Origin: an uncultured Methanoregula sp.
Lineage (GTDB): Archaea; Halobacteriota; Methanomicrobia; Methanomicrobiales; Methanospirillaceae
DNA length: 64,000 nucleotides
Direction: 5' to 3'
Assembly: GCF_963678795.1 (NCBI RefSeq)
Contig: NZ_OY787452.1
Location: 806,001-870,000 of the forward strand
Shown one piece after another: positions 51,538 through 61,240 of the stretch. Numbering within the stretch: the first letter of the stretch is position 1; every line of letters begins with the position of its first letter. Made by a program: the position numbers and the translations under genes. The notes under the pieces were generated by a model. That model was not told where the DNA came from and searched no databases. It was given only the letters and a program-made list of their open reading frames with translations.

Positions 51538-52974
51538 TTATCTCACGTTTTCCTTCTTCTTCCGCAGTTCTTCTTCCGTAGCCTTGAGTTGTTCATACGC
51601 AACCTGGAGCTCTTCATTCCTCTGGATCAGGACCCGCTCCGCTTCTTTCTTGTCCGTGATATCCCTGACGGATTCGATGGCACCGGTAATATTCCCGTGG
51701 GTATCATAGAGCGGGGAGGCAATAAACCAGAGATAGGCACCCTTTCCACCGCGGAGATGCGGGATAAAAATCTCCGAGAGATACCTGTCGCCTTTTTTCC
51801 TTACCACCGGGTACCGGTCCCGGGTCTCTTTACAGTCATTGAAAACGAGATCGATGGTAATCGGGCGCCTCTCCCGGTAAAACGCGAGGCCGTATTCGTA
51901 ATTCCCTTTTCCTACGATATCGTTCGCCAAAACCCCGGTCATCTCCTCGGTTGCCTTGTTCCATGCGATCACCGTCCCGGTCTTGTCGATGACGAAGGTT
52001 GCATCCGGGAGGAAACTGATGATCTCTGCAAGCTGGTTTTTTGACTGTGCCAGTGCCAGGTCTGCCCTCTTCCGGTCAGTTATATCCAGCAAGGTCCCGA
52101 CAATCGCCGGTTTTCCCCGGTACAGGGTTCCGGAACTGAAAATAGCGAGATCGGTAAGCTTCTTCTGTTTGGTAATTCCCCGTAACTCATAGTGGTTGGA
52201 TGCAATCTCTCCTGTCAGCCTTTTTTTCAGGTTCTCGTCCAGTACGGGCCAGTCTTCCGGAATAATCAGGTCATGTGTTCCCTTGTCGCAAAGCAATTCC
52301 TCAACCGTATAACCGAATATTTCAGAGAACTTTTTGTTGACATAGAGGAATTTTTCATCCTGCAGCAGGTAGATGCCGGCCAGGGAATTTTCCGCAAGGC
52401 TCCTGAACTTCTCCTCGCTCTCACGGAGTGCATTCTCGGTCTCCTTTTTCCCGGTGATATTTTCAAGAATCAGGATAGCTCCTCTTGAAAGATCCTGAAA
52501 ACGCGTTGGAGTAAAGGATATTTTGTACCAGATGCTGCAGCGATCGGTTTTTACACAGATTTCACGCTGGTTTTCCGTTCCCATTATTGCAGAATCGATG
52601 GCGGGTACAATCTCAGGATCCAAAAAAAGGTCCGTTACGATATCCGTCAGCCGGGCATTGAGAACCCCGCTTTTGGGGAGATTCAGGTAATGCAGGAAAG
52701 CATCGTTTGCCTGGACAATCCGGAGATCGTGGGCAAGGATGATGATAAAATTCGACGAGAATTTCATTAAGTCCGACAGGGGGACATTCTGGGCCAGGCA
52801 ATAGACTTTTGATCGTCCGAAAACCCTGACCTCCACTTCTTCTTTTGCCGTAAGAATGTCAAGCACTTTGGCAACGGAATTCCTGTTGATCCCCAGTATT
52901 TCCGAGATCTCCCGGATATTCATTCCTCTCGGATTTTTGAGCAACAGGTTTTTTATTTTTAAAATATCGCCCAT
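51538..52974 (-). CDS. HTH-PAS-PAS-PAS transcription regulator
   Basis: A 478-residue protein. The N-terminal winged HTH (LKIKNLLLKNPRGMNIREIS ... INRNSVAKVLDIL) is followed by PAS domains near residues 75, 185 and 315. The last is the same FLPDATF module found in the kinases. The C-terminus is a coiled coil of Glu/Lys (ELQVAYEQLKATEEELRKKK). There is no kinase domain, so it probably couples a ligand directly to DNA binding. ATG 52974 is preferred; GTG 52995 would add seven residues. A minus-strand TATA-like stretch lies near 53013-53024. Targets are unknown. Confidence 0.87.
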   Translation of the reverse strand: MGDILKIKNLLLKNPRGMNIREISEILGINRNSVAKVLDILTAKEEVEVRVFGRSKVYCLAQNVPLSDLMKFSSNFIIILAHDLRIVQANDAFLHYLNLPKSGVLNARLTDIVTDLFLDPEIVPAIDSAIMGTENQREICVKTDRCSIWYKISFTPTRFQDLSRGAILILENITGKKETENALRESEEKFRSLAENSLAGIYLLQDEKFLYVNKKFSEIFGYTVEELLCDKGTHDLIIPEDWPVLDENLKKRLTGEIASNHYELRGITKQKKLTDLAIFSSGTLYRGKPAIVGTLLDITDRKRADLALAQSKNQLAEIISFLPDATFVIDKTGTVIAWNKATEEMTGVLANDIVGKGNYEYGLAFYRERRPITIDLVFNDCKETRDRYPVVRKKGDRYLSEIFIPHLRGGKGAYLWFIASPLYDTHGNITGAIESVRDITDKKEAERVLIQRNEELQVAYEQLKATEEELRKKKENVR

Positions 52975-53010
52975 AATGCCATTGTTCCCAGACACAACCC
53001 TGTTGTGCTA

Positions 53011-53024
53011 AAATAAAAACATTC
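53011..53024 (-). promoter_or_regulatory. TATA box of the HTH-PAS regulator
   Basis: Minus-strand GTTTTTATTTTAGC is about 40 bp upstream of ATG 52974. The rest of the 52996-53316 divergent gap contains no gene; a weaker ATTATACAAAA at 53292-53302 may serve the plus-strand sensor. Confidence 0.4.
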
Positions 53025-53316
53025 TTCTTCAAAACCCGGATTTCAATGCATGGCGATGGCGGATGGCAGGTTCGCTTTGCGATTTTGTTAAGAAAAGGCC
53101 AGATCCAATTGATTTTATCAGGAAAGGTGTGTTCGCACAGTCCGGATTTCATCGCTGCCTGTGTGACACGGTACCCCCATGCGGGCCAAAGGAAGGCTGC
53201 TGCGGGGTGCTGAAATGAACCGGGTGTCCCGCGGGGATACGTGTCCCGTCAGTTCTGCCTGGAAAGTCCAAAAAACCGGATACAGGGATGCGATTATACA
53301 AAAATGGTGAGAGATA

Positions 53317-56193
53317 ATGACCAGAATCCTCTATGTTGATGATGAACCAACCCTGCTGGATCTTGCGAAAATCTTCCTTGAGAAAGAGGGCACGTTTTCG
53401 ATCGATACCCTCACTTCGGCCCCAGAGGCACTCATCTGGCTGAAGACCGAGCGGTACGATGCCATCATCTCCGACTACCAGATGCCGGAGATGGACGGTA
53501 TTATGTTCCTTAAATATCTCAAGGCATCGGGTGATACCACGCCGTTCATCATCTTCACGGGGAGAGGCCGGGAAGAAGTGGTCATCGAGGCGCTCAACAA
53601 CGGCGCTGATTTCTATATCCAGAAAGGTGGCGATGTCAGATCGCAGTTTGCCGAACTTTCGAACAAGGTCCGGTACGCAGTATCGCGAAAACATGCGGAA
53701 GAGGCCCTGTCCGAATCCCAGAAGAGGACCGCACAGATCCTTGAATTTCTTCCGGACGCAACGTTTGCCGTCTCAGCGGAGGGGACGGTGATTGCGTGGA
53801 ACCGTGCAATGGAAGTCATGACTGGTCTTGGAAAAGAGGAGATTCTCAGTAAGGGGAACTTTGAGGCCTCGCTTCCCTTTTACCGGGAACGCAGATCCCT
53901 CCTCCTGTCCCTGGTCCTGAATCCCGATGACAGCATGGCGGACAAGTACCCGTTCATCAGGAAAGAGGGGGACAGGATAATATCCGAGATCTTCCACCCG
54001 GGACTTCATGACGGCAACGGGGCATATCTCTGGATTGCTGCAGCCCCGCTTTATGATGCGCAGGGAAAAATATCAGGCGCTATCGAACTGATCCACGATA
54101 TTACTGAACGCCGGGGGGCAGAGAACGCCCTCATCGAGAGCCGGCGCCAGCTTGACGCCATGGCTGCCAACATCCCCGGCGTGGTCGTGCGTTTCAGCGC
54201 AGGCACCGACGGGATAACCGGCTTTGATTATATCAGTAAGCGCTGCAGGGAGGTCCTTGGTCTTGAGAACGATCCTGCAGGGTTTTTTGACGGTCTTGCT
54301 GAACACATCGTTCCCGAAGACCGCGAACAGTTTTTCACCTCGGTTCAGCACGCCATCAGCAAAAAAGGTCTCTGGGATGTTGAATGCCGGTATATCAGAC
54401 CATCCGGGGAAAAAATCTGGATCAGCGGCGTATCCAGCCCGTCAATGGAGAATGACCGGCTCATCTTCGACGGGGTAATTTCTGACATCACCGGAAGGAA
54501 ATGTGCCGAGGAAGAACTGCTCATGAAAAATGAGAAACTCAATGCTTCCTATGAACAGATTGCCGCAGTGGAAGAGGAACTCCGTTCAAATTTCAATGAA
54601 CTGGCAGCCAGGGAAACTGCACTGAGGGAGAGCGAGGAGAAGTTCAGGACACTGTTTGAGAGTGCAGGCGATGCGATCTTCACCATGGATCACGGGATCT
54701 TCCTGGACTGCAACAGAAGATCAGAGCAGATGTTCGGGTGTACAAGGGACCGGATTATCGGGAAATCCCCGCTGACCTTTTCACCGGAACGTCAGCCTGG
54801 CGGACAACTTTCAGCAGAAATGGCACAAGAACATATTGATGCATCGTATTTGGGAGAGACCCGGTTCTTTGAATGGGTTCATGTCCGTGCCGATGGCACG
54901 CCGTTCACCACTGAAGTGAGCCTGAACCGCCTTATGGTTGGGAGTACCCACTGCCTCCAGGCAATCGTCCGCGACATCACAGAACGGAAATGTGCCGAGG
55001 AGGAGCTGCTCATGAAAAATGAGAAACTCAACGCTTCTCATGAGCAGATCGCTGCAGTGGAAGAGGAACTCCGTTCAAATTTCAATGAACTGGCAGCGCA
55101 GGAACGGGCACGGAGGGAGAGTGAGGCACACCTGAATTGTATCATCCAGGGTTCACCGTTGCCGCAATTCGTGATCGATAATGATCACCGTCTCATATCC
55201 TGGAACAGGGCACTTGAAGAGTGCAGCGGCATAAAAGAGGCGGATGTCCTGGGTACCCGGGACCAGTGGAAAGCATTTTACGATACAAAACGGCCAGTAC
55301 TTGCAGATCTGCTGGTGGACGGGAGGATTGAACTCCTTCCTGAATGGTACCAGGATACCGTTCTGAAATCCCGGCTTGTTGAAGGAGCATACGAAGGTAC
55401 CGGGTTCTTCCCGGGACTGGGGAAGGCAGGAAAGTGGTTGTATTTTACCACAACCCCCATCCGGAATGCCGATGGTAAAATTACCGGCGCCGTGGAAACA
55501 CTGGAAGATATTACCTGGCGGAAAAAAACCGAGGATGCGTTGCTCAGGGCAAACAAAAAACTTGCGATGCTCAATAACATCACCCGGCACGACATCTGCA
55601 ACCAGCTCACGGCATTGTTGTCATACATTCATATCTCAAAAAAACAGGTGACGGATCCCGGCCTGCAAGAATATATTTCAAAAGAAGAGCAGATTGCACA
55701 CGTCATCCAGGGGCAGATCGATTTCGCCCGCACGTACCAGGACATCGGGGGACAGGCTGCGAGTTGGGTGGGGCTTTCGGCCTTAATTGATTCTGCAACA
55801 GGTCAGCTGAAACCATTTCCTGTGGAGATCAACATTGCGGGTAACGGGATAGAGATCTTTGCCGATCCTCTCATCGGGAAGGTCTTTTATAACCTGATCG
55901 ATAATTCTCTCCGTCATGGCGGACACGTGACCCGCGTGGATTTTTCCGTGCAGCATACCGACAGGGGGCTTGTGCTTGCCTGCAGTGATAACGGGACTGG
56001 AATTGTTGCAGAGGATAAGGAGAACCTCTTCCAGAAAGGATTTGGCAAAAATACCGGTCTTGGTCTTTTCCTTTCCCGGGAAATTCTCTCGATTACCGGC
56101 ATGACCATAACCGAGACCGGGGAGCCGGGCAAAGGTGCACGGTTCGAGATGACCGTGCCAAAAGAGATGTGGCGGATCGCTGCGGGACAATGA
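53317..56193 (+). CDS. Hybrid sensor: receiver, four PAS, histidine kinase (958 aa)
   Basis: A soluble sensor kinase related to those at 32791 and 38417. The receiver has Asp53 (ISDYQMPEMDG). PAS domains start near residues 139, 275, 440 and 608. The first is the FLPDATFAV module and the last resembles the duplicated PAS of the membrane kinase at 41792. Coiled-coil linkers after PAS 2 and PAS 3 are a duplicated segment. The kinase core has His758 (ITRHDICNQL), DNSLRHGG, SDNGTGI and GFGKNTGLGLF. Confidence 0.93.
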   Translation: MTRILYVDDEPTLLDLAKIFLEKEGTFSIDTLTSAPEALIWLKTERYDAIISDYQMPEMDGIMFLKYLKASGDTTPFIIFTGRGREEVVIEALNNGADFYIQKGGDVRSQFAELSNKVRYAVSRKHAEEALSESQKRTAQILEFLPDATFAVSAEGTVIAWNRAMEVMTGLGKEEILSKGNFEASLPFYRERRSLLLSLVLNPDDSMADKYPFIRKEGDRIISEIFHPGLHDGNGAYLWIAAAPLYDAQGKISGAIELIHDITERRGAENALIESRRQLDAMAANIPGVVVRFSAGTDGITGFDYISKRCREVLGLENDPAGFFDGLAEHIVPEDREQFFTSVQHAISKKGLWDVECRYIRPSGEKIWISGVSSPSMENDRLIFDGVISDITGRKCAEEELLMKNEKLNASYEQIAAVEEELRSNFNELAARETALRESEEKFRTLFESAGDAIFTMDHGIFLDCNRRSEQMFGCTRDRIIGKSPLTFSPERQPGGQLSAEMAQEHIDASYLGETRFFEWVHVRADGTPFTTEVSLNRLMVGSTHCLQAIVRDITERKCAEEELLMKNEKLNASHEQIAAVEEELRSNFNELAAQERARRESEAHLNCIIQGSPLPQFVIDNDHRLISWNRALEECSGIKEADVLGTRDQWKAFYDTKRPVLADLLVDGRIELLPEWYQDTVLKSRLVEGAYEGTGFFPGLGKAGKWLYFTTTPIRNADGKITGAVETLEDITWRKKTEDALLRANKKLAMLNNITRHDICNQLTALLSYIHISKKQVTDPGLQEYISKEEQIAHVIQGQIDFARTYQDIGGQAASWVGLSALIDSATGQLKPFPVEINIAGNGIEIFADPLIGKVFYNLIDNSLRHGGHVTRVDFSVQHTDRGLVLACSDNGTGIVAEDKENLFQKGFGKNTGLGLFLSREILSITGMTITETGEPGKGARFEMTVPKEMWRIAAGQ
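54498..54608 (+). repeat. Coiled-coil linker direct repeat, copy 1
   Basis: 111 bp encoding KCAEEELLMKNEKLNASYEQ and the following coil. It is repeated at 54987-55097 with few differences and without gaps, 489 bp apart. Confidence 0.85.
54987..55097 (+). repeat. Coiled-coil linker direct repeat, copy 2
   Basis: 111-bp second copy, encoding the same coil (KLNASHEQIAAVEEELRSNF) before PAS 4. The 3' half is nearly identical to copy 1. Confidence 0.85.
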
Positions 56194-56321
56194 CCGGATG
56201 CAAAAGCCCGGTGACCGGAATCAGGACCGTTAAACAGGAAGGGATATCTTCTTCCTGTTCATTCTTTTAGAGAAATATTTCTTTATGAATATTTTATGTA
56301 TGATAAAGTGAGGATGAGATC

Positions 56322-56762
56322 GTGAAAGGACGAAGTCCGGCAGACCTGAAAAGCGAAGGAAAACGGTTGTCAGAAAAGATGGGATATCACTGGGCACAGA
56401 ACACCGACACCGGCGTGCCGTTCGATGGATTCATGTATCTCGGCAACGTGATGATTGCCGTGAAGCTGATGAAAGTACGGTACGGGCCGGGCGAGGACTG
56501 CATCATCGAGAAGAAATACCCGGACCAGGTCGAAGAAGTCCGGTCGCTCCTCCTTCCGCCCTTCGTGATCCGCGAGCTCTGGCTGAGGACGCAGAATGAG
56601 CGGGCCTGGCGCCGGTTTTATATCCTGCCGGAGACAACTGCGGAGATAGAGGAGAACACGAAAGAGGGGTACCGGAATCCCCATTTCCGCGAGATGTACT
56701 GGAAGAAGGCCCCGTACCGGATCGAGATCTCCCCCCGGAAAGATGGGGATGATGAGGGCTGA
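56322..56762 (+). CDS. Unknown protein, 146 aa, GTG start
   Basis: A 146-residue soluble protein that I do not recognise. It opens MKGRSPADLKSEGKRLSEKM and has a strand-rich core (PFDGFMYLGNVMIAVKLMKV) then LPPFVIRELWLRTQNERAWRRFYILP. The DGF ... VKLKK-like arrangement is reminiscent of small PD-(D/E)XK-type nucleases, but the second acidic residue is not clear, so this is only a hypothesis. The start is GTG at 56322, eight bases after GAGGATGAG. It lies 255 bp from the convergent methylase gene. Confidence 0.7.
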   Translation: MKGRSPADLKSEGKRLSEKMGYHWAQNTDTGVPFDGFMYLGNVMIAVKLMKVRYGPGEDCIIEKKYPDQVEEVRSLLLPPFVIRELWLRTQNERAWRRFYILPETTAEIEENTKEGYRNPHFREMYWKKAPYRIEISPRKDGDDEG

Positions 56763-57017
56763 TGCCAGAAAACCCCGTAAAACCGTCCGTTTGCCAATCG
56801 GACGATCCTCAGTTCCGGCTGGAGTGGAAATGTTGTCCACGCCGGTGGAAATTCCAGCGTTTCAGGCGTATTTTTAAAAATGAGACGAATTTAACCCCAC
56901 TTCAACCTGCAAAATAGCGGGCTTACAGCAGCCCCCGTTTTCGCACAGAGATCGGATGGTCAAAAAAAAAGAGGCTGTCCGGAAGCCGATATGACCGTTT
57001 TGGAGGGGGTCTCCGTT

Positions 57018-59405
57018 TTACGACGGTGAAATCCCTTCCACCACCGCGATCTCCTCCGGCGTCAGCCCGTATAATTCATAGACCAAAGCATCGATCTTCG
57101 CACGGATGGCCTCGATCTTCTTTTTGGCCCGGTTGCGTTCCGGATCGGTTGTTGCCGCATGCCAGTTCTTCTCCAGATCCATAAGCCTCTGCCCGAACGC
57201 TTCTATCCGATCGTGCCGCCCGCGATCTTCAGGCTGGTCGAGATCCGGCGTATAGACCGGAAGTGCTGAGAGCTCCACCCATGAAAAGAACTCCCGACCC
57301 TGTACGGATTTACGACGAGTCTGATAGAACACGAACAGAAGAAGCCGGCTTCTCAGGCAGCAGAAGAGGTAGAGGCCGGCCGAGGGGATCGCAGTGCTTG
57401 TTTCATCACCAACTCCCCGCCCTGTATCAAATAAGAAAACCGGCCAGCTGAACTGTGAGGGAAACAGAATTTTTTTCCGGGGTTCCTGCCAGAACTCGGC
57501 GCACGCGGTCTCCCACCACAGGGCATCCGGCCCGGCCCGGGATTTCAACATCTCCTCAAAGGGCTGCAGGTGCCGGGCAATGAGCGGGTGCCGGTGCCGG
57601 AACCAGCGCCACGGCTTCCCGTCTGCCTGAACGTGGGAGACCGTCCATCCCTGCGGGACAAGGATCCGGAACTTCCGGTCCGGTGCCGAACAAAAACTGC
57701 CGATCTCCGTTCCCGGGATAAACCGGCGGATGAGTTTTTTGCATCGCGGGTCGCGTTTCAGCCATTCCTTTGCCAGCGTCTCACTGATGACGAACGGATC
57801 GTCAGGAGTACACCGGATACCGGCATGGACCTCCCCCATCACGAAATCTTCGAGCGTGGTACTGTGCAAGCCTACCTTCCGGAGAATATCCTCCACCCGG
57901 GTATCCCGGAGCGCCCACCCGCCTTCTTTCAGCAACCGCGGGTCAACCGGAAAGCGGTGGGCGGGGACAAACGCCCATGGATCCTCACAACATACTGCAC
58001 TGGCAGTAACGGCAAAAAAAGGCCCGGTCGGGGCTGCTGCACGCACGCGGACGAGTGAGAGCCCCCCGCCCGGCTCACCGGCAGGAATACCGGTAAGATC
58101 CACAATCTCCTCAATCTGCCGGGTGCCAAGCATCTCCCGCAGATTTGATCCGGGTGCCCCACGGAGCCAGCGGCCGCTCATGACAAAAGAGACAACTCCT
58201 CCCGGCCGGACGATCAAAAGGGATTTTTCAAGGAAAAACGCAGACCGGTCGATGGCAGGATGGTACACGGTATAGCGTCGCTGGAAATACTGCTGGATCC
58301 ATTCGCGCTGTTCGAGCATTCCCTCAGGCGGGTTGCAGACAACCGCATCAAACCCGCCGCATGCAACAACCTCAGAAAACTCGTGCCGGTACGAGAACGG
58401 GTTTAAGGTGTGCCGGTCCCTGGCAGGGCAGAACATCCACGATTCGTCTTTGACTATCTCCGGGCCGACCAGTGCATTGCCGCAGAGGATCGTGTGCCGG
58501 AGATCGTGCATCACGGATTGGAAGCGAGTTAAAAGATCACCCGGGTCACCGGGGGGCTCATGGTTTTCAAAGAGCACGAAGAAGAGGAGCATCCGGGTCG
58601 CGGCAACCGCGTGCCGGTTGACATCGAGCCCGTACACCGAATGTACCAGGATCTCGAATCGTTCCTCGAATGTCAGGCCGGATCCGCCGGCATGTTCAAG
58701 CAGGTGCCGGTACACCGCGAGAAGAACCGTGCCTGAACCACACGCCGGGTCAAGCACCCGGAGCGGGAGCACCTCCCGCATGGACCGGTTATTCCGGGCA
58801 GAATCAAGTGCCTGCCGGCCCAGGTATTCAACCAGGGAGAGCGGAGGGGCGACCGTCCCGCCCGATACAACCGTGTCGTGGGTGTCCACCACGGTTGCCT
58901 GATGAGTGGCAGACCTGCGGATTGTCCGGGTCAGATACTGCATCAGGACCTGTCCCAGCACCAGATCATCCATTTTCCCGCAGTCATACCGGCGGTCCGG
59001 GTTCGCCAGAGCCTCAAGAACAACGGACATCACCCGTTCTTCAAGGATAAGACCGGTTCCGGAACCCGTTACAGGAAGAGGGTCCGGAATTCGGTCGGCA
59101 TAAAGGGCATCTGCACAGGGAGCAAGATGGCGGATGATTTGCAGGGCGGTCCGAGACATTCCAACGGACGCGAGAGTCCCGGCAGGTACGAGGTTCCGGT
59201 CTTCGGCAATCCGCAGGATCAGGAGAGGGAAAAGAATCCGGTTTACGGCAAATGTGATCTGATCACTGCGCAGTTCAAGGTTGTTACGGGCTATGCTGCG
59301 GGCAAGCTGCTCGCGCCAGCGGGTGAGATCATGGAGCAGGAGCATTGCGCCGTTATCCGGCATATCCCTGTCCTCGTTCAGTTTTTCCGCTCCCGGCGCT
59401 GCCAT
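57018..59405 (-). CDS. Eco57I-like N6 adenine-specific DNA methylase, altered motif IV
   Basis: A 795-residue protein with an N-terminal helical domain (about 1-200), SAM motif I VLDPACGSGTVLLAV (218-232) and motif IV near residue 354 reading VVCNPPEG. The usual NPPY/F is NPPE, so catalysis may be lost or changed. The C-terminal 350 residues look like a target-recognition domain and end in a coil (RNRAKKKIEAIRAKIDALVYELYGL), as in type IIG and BREX PglX-like enzymes. There is no N-terminal nuclease motif and no restriction partner adjacent. It appears to be an orphan. Confidence 0.85.
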   Translation of the reverse strand: MAAPGAEKLNEDRDMPDNGAMLLLHDLTRWREQLARSIARNNLELRSDQITFAVNRILFPLLILRIAEDRNLVPAGTLASVGMSRTALQIIRHLAPCADALYADRIPDPLPVTGSGTGLILEERVMSVVLEALANPDRRYDCGKMDDLVLGQVLMQYLTRTIRRSATHQATVVDTHDTVVSGGTVAPPLSLVEYLGRQALDSARNNRSMREVLPLRVLDPACGSGTVLLAVYRHLLEHAGGSGLTFEERFEILVHSVYGLDVNRHAVAATRMLLFFVLFENHEPPGDPGDLLTRFQSVMHDLRHTILCGNALVGPEIVKDESWMFCPARDRHTLNPFSYRHEFSEVVACGGFDAVVCNPPEGMLEQREWIQQYFQRRYTVYHPAIDRSAFFLEKSLLIVRPGGVVSFVMSGRWLRGAPGSNLREMLGTRQIEEIVDLTGIPAGEPGGGLSLVRVRAAAPTGPFFAVTASAVCCEDPWAFVPAHRFPVDPRLLKEGGWALRDTRVEDILRKVGLHSTTLEDFVMGEVHAGIRCTPDDPFVISETLAKEWLKRDPRCKKLIRRFIPGTEIGSFCSAPDRKFRILVPQGWTVSHVQADGKPWRWFRHRHPLIARHLQPFEEMLKSRAGPDALWWETACAEFWQEPRKKILFPSQFSWPVFLFDTGRGVGDETSTAIPSAGLYLFCCLRSRLLLFVFYQTRRKSVQGREFFSWVELSALPVYTPDLDQPEDRGRHDRIEAFGQRLMDLEKNWHAATTDPERNRAKKKIEAIRAKIDALVYELYGLTPEEIAVVEGISPS

Positions 59406-59591
59406 TGACCTAATACTTGCTTATCACAGCGATAACAATGTTGCTGGTCGGACGCCCACGGGATCTACCGGGTCTCGCGGAACGTCACGGGGGGCACCCA
59501 TTTGATAAGACTGTGCACGCGATATCCTTGTCAGATCTAAAAAAAGGAGTACTGTATTTTGCACGCGGCCCTGAGCACCGGGTCCACGAGG

Positions 59592-61037
59592 TTAAATCCC
59601 GATCCCCGGTTCGCTGCTTTCGCCCGTAGGTTCTTTTTCTGCAACCGCCAGCATCAGCACGATGCCGATTACCTCCAGCACCATGCAGAAGAGGAACGTG
59701 ACATCGAACGCATTGGAAAGATCGGCTGCTACCAGTGCATGCACCGAGGTATGGGTGAGTTTTGGCCCTGCTGCAACCGTTGCAACGAGCATGACTGTCG
59801 CGACTCCGAGCGATGACCCGAGATTGGTCATCATCTTGACAAGGCCGCTTGTTGACCCCCGGTCTTTCACCGGGCACTCTCCCATCACCGCGCTGTTGAG
59901 CGGTGAGAAGGCAACCCCGGTGCCGGCACCCAGCATGAAGAGGTAAATGCCGATGTGTCCCACACTCGTGTGGACAGATATCGTGGAGAGGAGGAAGAGT
60001 GCAACCGTACAGATAGCAAAACCGGCGATGATCGGTTTTTTCGTACCGATCACGTCCGAGATCTTGCCGGAGAGCGGGGCGGTCAGGATCATGCCGATGG
60101 GCAGTGCGAGCAGGATAGTCCCGGCATTATCCGCGGGGATCTTTTTCACCAGCTCCAGGTAGAACGGCATGATGATCATGACCCCGGCCATCGCCATCTG
60201 GATCAGCATCACGTTGATGTTCTGGAGCGTATATCCGCGGTTCGAAAAGAGGTTAAGGTTGATGAGCGGCTCCTTTGTGCGGCGTTCAAGCAGGAAGAAC
60301 AAAACCCAGAACACGGCCGAGATAACGAGTGCTATGACCCCGGTGAGCGGGGTTGCTCCCTCGAGCGTGGTCAGTCCGAAGATGAGGGTCCCGAGCGCGA
60401 TAAAGACGAGCACGATCCCGGCGTGATCCATCTTTGCTTTCGGGTTAACGGGATCCTGCCGGGGAAGGGTGTGCATGCCGAGGACGATGGCAACGATGCC
60501 AACCGGCAGGTTCACGAGAAAGATGTACTGCCAGGAGAATGCGCTCGTGAGAAAGCCCCCGATAACCGGGCCAAGCGCAGCCCCGAGCATAGTGAACATG
60601 GCAACGATCCCGAGGGCCTGGCCACGGAGAGAGGCTGATAGGTAGGAAGTGACCATGACTGCCCCGAGGGCCGAGATGACCGCTCCCCCGATAGCCTGGA
60701 GCATCCGGGAGAGGATGAGGATATCCAGCGTAGGGGAGAGGCCGCAGAGCGCCGAGCCGAGCGTGAAGAGGGCAAAACCTCCCAGGAAAATATTCCGGTA
60801 CCCCTTCATGTCCCCGAGCCGGGATGCTGCAAGGAGCAGGCTGACAAGGATGATCAGGTATGCGTTGAGCACCCAGGAGACGGCAACCGTTGATACGTCA
60901 AACGATTTTGCAATCGCGGGGAGCGCTATGTTGACAATCGTGGCATCGAGGCCGGCCATGAACGAGCCGAGCGCAATGACGATGACAATCATGAGCTCCT
61001 TTGGCGTCATTTTCTTCGAAGCAGGAGTTTCACTCAT
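59592..61037 (-). CDS. DHA2-family multidrug efflux transporter (EmrB/QacA-like, MFS)
   Basis: A 481-residue major facilitator protein with about 14 hydrophobic segments. Motifs GSFMAGLDATIVNIALPAI (DHA2 TM1) and RLGDMKGYRN (loop 2-3) and GPVIGGFLTSAFSWQYIFLVNLPVG (TM5) are clear. It probably exports drugs or toxic compounds by proton antiport. The start at 61037 (MSETPASKKMTPKELM) follows AAGGATACC; the long upstream frame is not protein-like. No regulator is adjacent. It is divergent from the CorA fusion gene. Confidence 0.92.
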   Translation of the reverse strand: MSETPASKKMTPKELMIVIVIALGSFMAGLDATIVNIALPAIAKSFDVSTVAVSWVLNAYLIILVSLLLAASRLGDMKGYRNIFLGGFALFTLGSALCGLSPTLDILILSRMLQAIGGAVISALGAVMVTSYLSASLRGQALGIVAMFTMLGAALGPVIGGFLTSAFSWQYIFLVNLPVGIVAIVLGMHTLPRQDPVNPKAKMDHAGIVLVFIALGTLIFGLTTLEGATPLTGVIALVISAVFWVLFFLLERRTKEPLINLNLFSNRGYTLQNINVMLIQMAMAGVMIIMPFYLELVKKIPADNAGTILLALPIGMILTAPLSGKISDVIGTKKPIIAGFAICTVALFLLSTISVHTSVGHIGIYLFMLGAGTGVAFSPLNSAVMGECPVKDRGSTSGLVKMMTNLGSSLGVATVMLVATVAAGPKLTHTSVHALVAADLSNAFDVTFLFCMVLEVIGIVLMLAVAEKEPTGESSEPGIGI

Positions 61038-61240
61038 GGTATCCTTACCTGATTGTGGAGTTGGAATTTCTCCGCATAAGAATGCTTTTACCTGAAACTG
61101 CAGGCAGGGATCCTGCAATGATTCAAGGTGATACCGGCATACGGAACCGACAGGAAACGGCACGTATAAATGAGAGAGATGATGACGATCGTTCATACAG
61201 GCAAAGCAGGTATCATGCCGGCTGATAACGGGGCATCCTC

